Assembly: GCA_938035125.1 (NCBI GenBank)
Contig: CALHNS010000030.1
Span: forward strand, 1-41,762
Reading direction: 5' to 3'
Length of the DNA: 41,762 nucleotides
From: an uncultured Granulosicoccaceae bacterium
GTDB lineage: Bacteria; Pseudomonadota; Gammaproteobacteria; Granulosicoccales; Granulosicoccaceae
A program made the position numbers and the translations under genes. This document shows positions 35,598 through 41,762 of this stretch, piece after piece. Numbering within the stretch: the first letter of the stretch is position 1; each line of letters starts with the position of its first letter. Below the pieces are notes generated by a model that ran no database searches, was not told the origin of the DNA, and saw nothing but the letters and a program-made list of their open reading frames with translations.

Positions 35598-36245
35598 GTG
35601 AACAGTGTAACGAGCTCAATCCGGTATTGCCTACTTCTGGCCTTTTTTTGGTCGGGAAGTTGCGCCGCGCAAACCTTGTCAACAGCGCAAGTCATTCAGG
35701 CAAGCAATCTAGCCAATGCGTTGCCTTGGTCTGCCCCCGCTAAGCCTCGCACTGGAACCCATGGCACCGCGTTCACTCAAACCCATGAACTAGGCCAGCA
35801 AACTTTAAGTGTTGAACCCGATGTTATCAAAAACAATCACCATCACAGCCGAGTGCGGGTGTATCAGTTCAACTATCACGTATCGGCCGCGAGAGTGGTG
35901 ATGGTGTCGTTGTCTGATAACACGGTGTTAAACGAACAACCTATCCGCTCTGTTCATCTGCCCTTAAATGGGATTGAAAACGATGCAGCGTTAGCGGTGT
36001 TAACCGCAAATGCAGATGCAGTATCACTGCTTCGCGCCGATCAAACGCGACGTGGCCGAGCCCCCTTTCAACACATGAATGAGCTGTCGGTAAAAGCAAG
36101 CATTTACAAACCTTTGAAAACAAGTCATCCATGCGCCAACGAGCGCTGCGCTTTGTTGTCGTTATTTGATCAAACAAACACAGTATTTTCAGCAGAACCT
36201 ATAGTGAATTTGCAGCGCAGTTCGGTTAGCTGGTTGAATCGATGA
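35598..36245 (+). CDS. exported small protein, possible detached N-domain of a copper amine oxidase-like system
   Basis: The 215-residue protein has a Sec signal peptide (IRYCLLLAFFWSG then SCAA/QT). The mature part has strands RVRVYQFNYH and ARVVMVSLSDNTVLNEQPI, then HLPLNGIENDAALAVL and a candidate disulfide pair (HPCANERC). The pattern of a two-strand hairpin, a P-L turn, then a helix beginning with an acidic residue resembles the small N-terminal domains of copper amine oxidases. That likeness is modest and is my inference, helped by the next two genes. The start is GTG 35598, which is the only one giving a signal peptide directly; in-frame ATG 35511 is too far upstream and lies inside the divergent gene. 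The next gene overlaps by four bases (ATGA). Confidence 0.5.
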   Translation: MNSVTSSIRYCLLLAFFWSGSCAAQTLSTAQVIQASNLANALPWSAPAKPRTGTHGTAFTQTHELGQQTLSVEPDVIKNNHHHSRVRVYQFNYHVSAARVVMVSLSDNTVLNEQPIRSVHLPLNGIENDAALAVLTANADAVSLLRADQTRRGRAPFQHMNELSVKASIYKPLKTSHPCANERCALLSLFDQTNTVFSAEPIVNLQRSSVSWLNR

Positions 36246-37510
36246 ATTTATCCATGAATCAACACTGTTCGTCTACGCAGGTAAATGTTACTTGCGCTTT
36301 TTTCACGAACACTTTGTCGAGTGCGTTTATTGGTTTGCTTGTTTTATGCATAGGCATTAGCGCACTTAGCTACTCTACCGCTGCGAGCGCGCAAAATGCA
36401 CTGAACTGCGAAAACAACACCTTCGAACTAAGCCACCGTTACCCATCGGGTGCACGCTGGTCAGTTTGTGCAAACATCGATCCTGACGTGGGGTTACGTT
36501 TAACTGAATTAACTTACCAAACACCGAATGGCGCACCGCGAAGAACGTTTTCAGACCTTCATCTAGCAGGCCTACTAGAGCATTATCACAATGAAGTGGT
36601 AGAGCGTTCGATAATAAGCGAAGCAGGATTTGGAACAACTCGGGTAACCTCGCTTACCGCCAGTACCTGCCCTGGCGAATTGGTGTCGCTCGGTGATTCG
36701 CAAAATACTTTATGCCAGCTCAGTTACCCAGATAAAATTTTAGCCAAATTTGATAACGCATCCGTTGTACAAAATGAAAACTGGGAATTAATCACCACCA
36801 TCAGCGATGGCGATGATGTCTGGGAAGTGATTGTTACTTTCGGCGAAGAAGGATCGATTACACCCACTGTTAACCGCAGCGGCGTTGTTCATCGATTTAC
36901 AAACGATGCCAGGCTCGGAAGTTTGGCACTTTGGAATGCAGGTGATCCATATGCGGTCAATACAACGCTTCTTGCCACGTGGCGCATGGTGCCAGCGTTT
37001 ACAAGCCCCGCAAGCTCTCATCGTGTGGAACAACTGGATTTCGCTCTGCGTCCCGATTTAGGGAATCGGCGCCCAATGCGCAGCGAAATTTTGGCAACAG
37101 AAACCTTTCGCCGTATCAACCGTGATCAGTTTCGGCGTTGGCGAGTGTACGGTTCAGACGGTGCTGGATATGCCTTTGATGTTCAGAACAACGGATTCCA
37201 GTTTCGCTCCCGACGCTACAATTTTGCGTTATTCGATTTCGCTATTACCGCGTTCAATGAATGTGAAATCATTAACCTAAGAGCCGACCCGGTGGACAAC
37301 TGCGGTAACTCACTAGATGATTTTATAAACGGTGAGAGTTTAGATAATCGCGCGCCTGTGTTGTGGTTCAGTCAATCCATGCCAATAATTATCGGCGCAG
37401 AAGATCAGCCGCTGATGCAAACCCGATCACTGTCGTTCACGCTTACCCCATTTGATTGGACACAAGTATCCCCGTTCGCGCCAAGTGATTCTGCGCAGGC
37501 TGAACAATGA
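36242..37510 (+). CDS. exported copper amine oxidase catalytic-domain homologue, predicted pseudoenzyme
   Basis: The 422-residue protein has a signal peptide ending TAASA/QNA (about residue 50). The order of blocks follows the C-terminal domain of copper amine oxidases: a strand-rich start (LTELTYQTPNGAPRRT), CPGE, then GDDVWEVIVTFGEEGSITP, QLDFALRPDLG, and the end block VLWFSQSMPIIIGAEDQPLM with SFTLTP. The catalytic residues are missing. The cofactor Tyr position reads Asp (GDD), the HxH copper pair reads SxS-like sequence with one stray His (SSHRVEQ), the last copper His is Met or Pro (QSMPII), and the base Asp is absent (SEAGFGT). It overlaps both neighbours by ATGA. I infer a structural partner of the next protein. 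Confidence 0.6.
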   Translation: MNLSMNQHCSSTQVNVTCAFFTNTLSSAFIGLLVLCIGISALSYSTAASAQNALNCENNTFELSHRYPSGARWSVCANIDPDVGLRLTELTYQTPNGAPRRTFSDLHLAGLLEHYHNEVVERSIISEAGFGTTRVTSLTASTCPGELVSLGDSQNTLCQLSYPDKILAKFDNASVVQNENWELITTISDGDDVWEVIVTFGEEGSITPTVNRSGVVHRFTNDARLGSLALWNAGDPYAVNTTLLATWRMVPAFTSPASSHRVEQLDFALRPDLGNRRPMRSEILATETFRRINRDQFRRWRVYGSDGAGYAFDVQNNGFQFRSRRYNFALFDFAITAFNECEIINLRADPVDNCGNSLDDFINGESLDNRAPVLWFSQSMPIIIGAEDQPLMQTRSLSFTLTPFDWTQVSPFAPSDSAQAEQ

Positions 37511-38955
37511 ACGTTAACAACCTCTATAACTTCTGTAAGGTTTGCAAAGTTCGCGCTAAGTTTACTTTGCGCACACTCTTATGGGTAAGCGCCCATGCTC
37601 TTTTAATGTGTGTCGTGTTAGTAAAGCCTACCTTAGCTCAAACGGATGTGGGCAATAGCATAAGTACGGTAACCAGCAGCACGTGCACCACCGGCGAACC
37701 CTATTCGGTACGATTTGAAAACAACGCGGGTTGGGATTTGTGCATCACTAACCGCGTACGTGAAAATTTGGTGTTATCAAACGTTCGTTACACCAATGCC
37801 GAAGGTGAGATTTTATCGGTATTGGCAAGCGCTGGTATTAGCCAGCTGCATGTGGCCTATGACGACAGCGCTGTTACTTATAACGATGTAACTGAATTCG
37901 GTTTAGGCAATGAATTCATGGTGGATTTAACCTTTGAAGATTGCCCTGCAGGGGAAATTTTATTCAGCGGTGATCGCGCCGCCACATGCATTACTCAACA
38001 AACCACCGGCTCTTCTCATCGAACATCGCAACGCCGTGCACAGCAAGAATCGTTAAACCTATTTTCGGTATCTCAGGTGGGTGCATACACCTACGTATTA
38101 GATTGGACTTTATATGACGATGGCACCGTTGAGCCTGCGGTGGGCGCCACCGGTGCGTTGCAAAGAAGCTCCCCCATTATTGATCAAACGTTTGGCCGTG
38201 TGCTCTCAGAAGATGCCGATACACAATGGTTATCGCACACTCACAATTATTACTGGCGGTTAGATTTCGATTTAGGCATTAGCGCCACCGATGATGTGGT
38301 TAGTGAGTCACGACAAGTTCTGAATGCAGATGGCCAGCGCATCACCAGCCGAAGCACCTTTACCACAGAACAAGCTCGACGTATTGACCCAGAAACCTAT
38401 CAATCGTGGACAATCTACGAGAACGCCGATACCACATCAGCACGAGGTTATCGAATTTCCCCGCAGCATCATGGCCATCGATTAGAGCGTAAAAACGTTG
38501 AACCTTACACCGACTTCGATTTCTTTATTACCGTTGCCAACGATTGCGAACGTTTTGCCAGCGACAATACTTTGTTCAACCCTGAATGCAACAACCACGT
38601 ATTGGAATACGCCAACGATGAGCCATTAACTAATGCAGACATCGTTGCATGGCATCGTGTTGCGTTTCATCATGTGCCCCGAAACGAAGACCAGCGTCAT
38701 ATGCACGCACATTGGGATGCATTTCAAATTCGCCCGGTGAATGTGTCCCGCTCATCACCTAACGCAGCCGTTGATAGCCAAGATGCTGACGACAATTCGC
38801 ACAGCCATGCCAATTCAAGCAATGACTCGGGTGGGTTTTTCGGTGCGCTCAGTGCCTTGTGGTTATTGCTGGCATTGCCTGTTCTGCTTCGGTTTACGCT
38901 GCGTCGATTTACGCTACTTCGGTTTACGTTGAGGCCAATTAACCCTCAGGGCTAG
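37507..38955 (+). CDS. exported copper amine oxidase-like protein with C-terminal GlyGly-CTERM-type anchor
   Basis: The 482-residue protein has a signal peptide ending PTLA/QT (about 44) and a single copper amine oxidase-like catalytic domain (about 60-420). Key positions can be matched: candidate base D127 (NDVTEFGLG), candidate topaquinone precursor Y194 in VGAYTYVLDW (the usual Asn before it is Ala), GTVEPAVGATGAL behind it, copper ligands H244 and H246 (SHTHNYYWRLDFDLG), and H389 in HHVPRNED. The usual N-terminal domains are absent; full enzymes have about 650-750 residues. The C-terminus has a polar linker, SGGFFG, a hydrophobic helix and a basic end (RFTLRRFTLLRF), as in GlyGly-CTERM sorting signals. 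It overlaps the GST gene end by 17 bases. Confidence 0.65.
   Translation: MNVNNLYNFCKVCKVRAKFTLRTLLWVSAHALLMCVVLVKPTLAQTDVGNSISTVTSSTCTTGEPYSVRFENNAGWDLCITNRVRENLVLSNVRYTNAEGEILSVLASAGISQLHVAYDDSAVTYNDVTEFGLGNEFMVDLTFEDCPAGEILFSGDRAATCITQQTTGSSHRTSQRRAQQESLNLFSVSQVGAYTYVLDWTLYDDGTVEPAVGATGALQRSSPIIDQTFGRVLSEDADTQWLSHTHNYYWRLDFDLGISATDDVVSESRQVLNADGQRITSRSTFTTEQARRIDPETYQSWTIYENADTTSARGYRISPQHHGHRLERKNVEPYTDFDFFITVANDCERFASDNTLFNPECNNHVLEYANDEPLTNADIVAWHRVAFHHVPRNEDQRHMHAHWDAFQIRPVNVSRSSPNAAVDSQDADDNSHSHANSSNDSGGFFGALSALWLLLALPVLLRFTLRRFTLLRFTLRPINPQG
38887..38931 (+). repeat. three tandem 15-bp repeats in the end of a coding region
   Basis: The units are CTTCGGTTTACGCTG, CGTCGATTTACGCTA and CTTCGGTTTACGTTG. 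They are in frame and encode LRFTL, RRFTL and LRFTL, the basic end of the membrane-anchor segment of the amine-oxidase-like protein. Such repeats can gain or lose units by slippage. Confidence 0.85.
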
Positions 38956-39547
38956 TTAGGGCATAAGCATCTCGGGCTGATGCGCTGTCGTGCCACATAG
39001 CCAAGCGCCCGTATTCACGGCGCCATTCTAATTCAGGCGAACGAAAATCCAAATACCCTAAGGCACACGCCAACGCGATGCCTTCTACAGAATCCTCAGC
39101 TTCTGGCAATCGCTGATTGAACCACACAAGGCCGTTATTAATTTTTACCCACTGCTCATCAATCCATTGATTCCAGCGTTTATCTTCTGGGCGAAGAAAC
39201 GTTTCATATCGCACTAACACAGCCGCATCCATCATGCCATTGGCAACGGCTGAACCGCTCAGCACACGCCAACGCGCTTCGGCTTCAGCTGGAAACAATC
39301 GATGATTGCCGTCAATAGAATCCAAGTATTCACAGATCAACTGTGAATCGAACAGCACCGCACCATCATCGAGTTCCAATGCCGGAATTTTTCGTAACGG
39401 ATTTACCGATTGACCGTAGGCATCATCAGTTTTTCCTGGCGCCACCATGGTATCGATAATTTTTATGCGATCGAATAATCCAAGCTCTAACGCAGCGATT
39501 CGTACCTTTCGTACAAAAGGTGATGGAGCGGCTGAATGTAATTTCAT
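38939..39547 (-). CDS. glutathione S-transferase family protein
   Basis: The 202-residue protein has a thioredoxin-like N-terminal half (MKLHSAAPSPFVRKVRIAA; NPLRKIPALELDDGAVLFDSQLICEYLD, quoted in parts, residues 49-76) with the cis-Pro of KIPAL and the glutathione-contacting DSQ. An all-helical C-terminal half follows (GIALACALGYLDFRSPELEW). The likely catalytic residue is a Ser near 5 or 9, as in YibF-like members. The ATG shares one base with the greB stop (TAATG), so the two are translationally coupled. Substrate unknown. Confidence 0.88.
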   Translation of the reverse strand: MKLHSAAPSPFVRKVRIAALELGLFDRIKIIDTMVAPGKTDDAYGQSVNPLRKIPALELDDGAVLFDSQLICEYLDSIDGNHRLFPAEAEARWRVLSGSAVANGMMDAAVLVRYETFLRPEDKRWNQWIDEQWVKINNGLVWFNQRLPEAEDSVEGIALACALGYLDFRSPELEWRREYGRLAMWHDSASARDAYALTSPEG

Positions 39548-40044
39548 TAATGTTCCTCGTATATAACCGATACGATGTAATAGTGGCTTTGAACCCCATT
39601 AACACTTAAACTGACTTCATCGTCAACTTGCTTTTTTAACATGGCTCGGGCAAGTGGTGAATCTACACTGATGTGTTTGTGCTCTGGATTAATTTCATCG
39701 GCACCCACTATACGCACTGTCAGTTCGCTGCCATCGTCGCCTTCTAATGCAACGGTTGCCCCAAAAAACACCTGATCATTGTCCGCTCGTCGGTCCACTA
39801 TAGTTAAATCAGGGATGCGTTTTTGTAAATATCGAATTCGCCTATCCAGCTCACGAAGCTCTTTCTTTCGATAAATGTATTCGGCGTTCTCCGAGCGATC
39901 GCCTTCGGCAGCAGCGGCCGACAATGCGGCTGTAACATCGGCACGGCGCATCCAAATGTCTTTTTCTTCTTGCTTTAATCGCTCAAACCCTGCACGTGTA
40001 ATGTAAGGAGACGATTTTGGCTGTGGGGGGCGATAGCGACCCAT
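39547..40044 (-). CDS. greB: transcription elongation factor GreB
   Basis: GreB enters the RNA polymerase secondary channel and stimulates cleavage of backtracked RNA. The 165-residue protein begins MGRYRPPQPKSSPYIT, the typical GreB start. It has a coiled coil (about 15-85) with the acidic tip GDRSENAEY at 48-56 (D49 and E52), then the FKBP-like C-terminal domain (FFGATVALE, ISVDSPLARAMLKK). RRIRYLQKRIPDL marks GreB rather than GreA. It is first in the pair with the GST. The 214-base spacer to the divergent DUF945 gene must hold both promoters; I see no clear boxes in it. Confidence 0.95.
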   Translation of the reverse strand: MGRYRPPQPKSSPYITRAGFERLKQEEKDIWMRRADVTAALSAAAAEGDRSENAEYIYRKKELRELDRRIRYLQKRIPDLTIVDRRADNDQVFFGATVALEGDDGSELTVRIVGADEINPEHKHISVDSPLARAMLKKQVDDEVSLSVNGVQSHYYIVSVIYEEH

Positions 40045-40258
40045 ATGGGGTAATTTTCTAGTTAAGTTGGGTTAAGATCGTAACAATGCTGACGCTGGAG
40101 CGCTATAGGGCGGCAATGTAAAGTTCAGCTCATTCCACCGTCTATACAAACTACTGGTTTAAAAGCGTAGGAGGCTGTGCGTTAACTCAATTATCAATTA
40201 ACCATTTATTGATTACTTGCTTTACTATTCAATCACTAATAAAGGTTTCAGAACAACT

Positions 40259-41632
40259 ATGAAAAAACTATTAATTGCTCTGCCAGTTATTGCAGGCACT
40301 TCATGGGCTGGAACCTCTTATTACGCCGGTGTTCAATCAGAAACCGCATACCAAGATTTATTATCGCAAATTCAATTCTTGGAGCCTATCACTCTCACCC
40401 CAGAATCGTTTAAAAAAGGCTTAACCACCAGCCATGCAATAACGGCTGTGCGTGAAACTAACAGCCCCGACGCCGACATACTGTTTAAATTAAATCATGA
40501 AATTAATCATTCCACCGTGCAGCTGAACGATGGTGAGCCTGCCATTGGCACAGCCACAATTCGAACCGTACTGGTTGAAGATTCAGTTAACGCAAACTAT
40601 GCCGATTTACTGGATAGCTTTACCGGCAATCAACCATTGGAAATAGTGACAAAAGCTGGCATCGGTGGGCACATCGCCAGTGCAATTACCATTAGCCCAT
40701 TAGAATTACCTTTGGACGGCAAAGAGGCAACATTGTCGATTGCAGGTTCAACCGCAACCCTAACCAGCGATGGTGATCGTACATTGGGTGAAGGTGTAAT
40801 CGGGGCAATCACGTTGCTGGGTGAATCGGGTGACTCACTAAATAGCACCCCTATAAATGTTCTTGTTAACACAGCCAACCAAAAGCCTTGGTTATCACCG
40901 TATGAAATCTCCTACACACTGGATGCACTCACATCGAATTCACCTGATAGGCCCTCGGCAACAACACTATCGGATGTGCAGGCACAATTCGCTTCAACTC
41001 TTGATAACAACGAGCTGGATTATGTTGGGGTCTTTGATGTGGGGCAGATAGATTTTGGTGATGAATTACCAGCCGAGTATGCGCCTGTGAATTCAGGAAA
41101 ACTGGAAATTCAACTGAACAACATAAAGGTTCAGTCAGTAGAAGATTTCGTCACTCATATGAGTCAGTATTCTTTAGCTGTACGAACCGATCCATCACAG
41201 CTTCCTACAGCAGAAATTTTAAATCAGTACGCAAAAATTGTTACTAAAAATGCTGAAATAATGTACGACCTTGAATTGGTCAATTCAGCTGGAAAAGCTG
41301 ATGCCGATTTAACCTTGCGCTTTATCGGTGACGATTCCGCCTCAGGTCAAGACAACCTAGAAACCGGTGCTGACTTACTGAACGCCATCGAACTCATTGC
41401 TCATGCCAACATAGACAAAACCGCGTTGGAACTCACCCCAGCCATCGCAATGATGCAAACGCTTCCCGCTCAAATTGCCTTCGTTGAGCTAGGCGACCAA
41501 TATGTTGCAGCCGTTACGGTGAAAAAACTCATGGCTGATCTGAATGGAGAACTTTTCCCTCTGGGGCAGATGTTCGGAGAATTTTTAGACGTGCCCATAG
41601 AGAACTTAACCGACACGTTGGAAGGCTTTTAA
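40259..41632 (+). CDS. DUF945 (YdgA-like) exported or membrane-anchored protein
   Basis: The 457-residue protein has an uncleaved-looking N-terminal hydrophobic segment (MKKLLIALPVIAGTSWAG) followed by YYAGVQSETAYQDLL, the usual start of YdgA/DUF945 proteins. Further family-like parts are the repeated strand-turn segments with GQIDFGDELP near 260 and LRFIGDDS near 345, and the helical C-terminus. YdgA-like proteins sit on the periplasmic side of the inner membrane; no reaction is known. ATG 40259 is chosen over the upstream in-frame TTG because it starts the signal anchor directly; AAAGG is 14 bases upstream, rather far. Confidence 0.75.
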   Translation: MKKLLIALPVIAGTSWAGTSYYAGVQSETAYQDLLSQIQFLEPITLTPESFKKGLTTSHAITAVRETNSPDADILFKLNHEINHSTVQLNDGEPAIGTATIRTVLVEDSVNANYADLLDSFTGNQPLEIVTKAGIGGHIASAITISPLELPLDGKEATLSIAGSTATLTSDGDRTLGEGVIGAITLLGESGDSLNSTPINVLVNTANQKPWLSPYEISYTLDALTSNSPDRPSATTLSDVQAQFASTLDNNELDYVGVFDVGQIDFGDELPAEYAPVNSGKLEIQLNNIKVQSVEDFVTHMSQYSLAVRTDPSQLPTAEILNQYAKIVTKNAEIMYDLELVNSAGKADADLTLRFIGDDSASGQDNLETGADLLNAIELIAHANIDKTALELTPAIAMMQTLPAQIAFVELGDQYVAAVTVKKLMADLNGELFPLGQMFGEFLDVPIENLTDTLEGF

Positions 41633-41642
41633 GGCGATTGCG

Positions 41643-41672
41643 TTGCCTGTAACAGTAAAATACGCGTATAAT
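41643..41672 (+). promoter_or_regulatory. tRNA-Arg promoter
   Basis: TTGCCT (41643-41648), an 18-base spacer, then a perfect TATAAT (41667-41672). It is followed after 13 bases by the mature tRNA, so the primary transcript would have only a short leader. Confidence 0.7.
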
Positions 41673-41685
41673 CAGGTCGCAGAGC

Positions 41686-41762
41686 GCGCCCGTAGCTCAG
41701 CTGGATAGAGTACCTGGCTTCGAACCAGGTGGTCGGAGGTTCGAGTCCTTCCGGGCGCGCCA
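41686..41762 (+). tRNA. tRNA-Arg (anticodon UCG)
   Basis: This 77-base cloverleaf is complete to the encoded CCA. Acceptor stem GCGCCCG pairs with CGGGCGC, the discriminator base is G, the D arm is GCTC/GAGT, and the anticodon stem CCTGG/CCAGG encloses loop CTTCGAA (anticodon TCG, reading CGA). The T arm is GGAGG/CCTTC with loop TTCGAGT. The window ends exactly at its last base. Confidence 0.97.

Noticed and set aside
1..41762. CRISPR arrays, phage genes, toxin-antitoxin pairs or restriction systems
   Set aside because: No regularly spaced repeats and no proteins with marks of these systems were found on either strand.

Overview
The window looks like chromosomal DNA of a free-living, aerobic, probably marine gammaproteobacterium. 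The grounds are a complete Entner-Doudoroff set (zwf, pgl, edd, eda, pyk) with its RpiR-family regulator hexR, a multi-subunit Mrp-type cation/proton antiporter, DsbB, GreB, a DUF3581 protein and many predicted lipoproteins or exported proteins. I cannot name the genus from sequence alone. No CRISPR array, prophage or complete insertion sequence is visible. No stretch above 300 bases lacks a gene.

Layout. 1-5.1 kb: a solitary zinc-ribbon transposase-like gene whose 3' end looks frameshifted, an EamA permease, dsbB, a calcium-repeat/CBM9-like lipoprotein, and a small minus-strand pair (NTF2-like protein and RMF-like protein). 5.3-10.9 kb (minus): glcD-glcE-glcF, a three-subunit glycolate oxidase, followed 78 bases later by a tungsten-type aldehyde:ferredoxin oxidoreductase. 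11.1-19.8 kb: carbon core, with pyk, a LysM-FecR exported protein, the minus-strand zwf-pgl-hexR unit and the divergent edd-eda unit. Three 15-bp sites sharing TGTAGTAAA lie at the pyk, zwf and edd promoters and are the likely HexR operators. 19.9-27.7 kb (minus): a nine-gene, tightly overlapping Mrp-type operon (E, F, G, MbhD/E-like, B, C, then three NuoL/M/N-like subunits with a small two-helix protein between the last two). It has no full-length MrpA.

27.8-32.2 kb (plus): two paralogous SASA-type carbohydrate esterase lipoproteins, a membrane O-acyltransferase and a small unknown protein; the last three genes are joined by TAGTG stop/start overlaps. This could be an acetylation/deacetylation set for a surface glycan. 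32.2-35.5 kb (minus): recQ, a DUF3581 gene and a gamma-glutamylcyclotransferase-like gene. 35.6-39.0 kb (plus): three overlapping genes for exported proteins that I read as a dismantled copper amine oxidase: a small accessory-domain protein, a catalytic-domain pseudoenzyme, and a catalytic-domain protein that keeps the copper histidines and candidate cofactor tyrosine and ends in a GlyGly-CTERM-like anchor. This is the most unusual part of the window. 39.0-41.8 kb: a GST, greB, a DUF945 (YdgA-like) protein and a tRNA-Arg(UCG) at the very end.

Working together: glucose-6-phosphate would flow through zwf, pgl, edd and eda to pyruvate and glyceraldehyde-3-phosphate, with hexR and pyk in the same neighbourhood and under the same operator. 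The glc operon would oxidise glycolate (or a similar 2-hydroxy acid), and the linked AOR may act on an aldehyde in the same pathway. The antiporter fits life in salt water. Family assignments come from recognised motifs and domain order; no database search was run.
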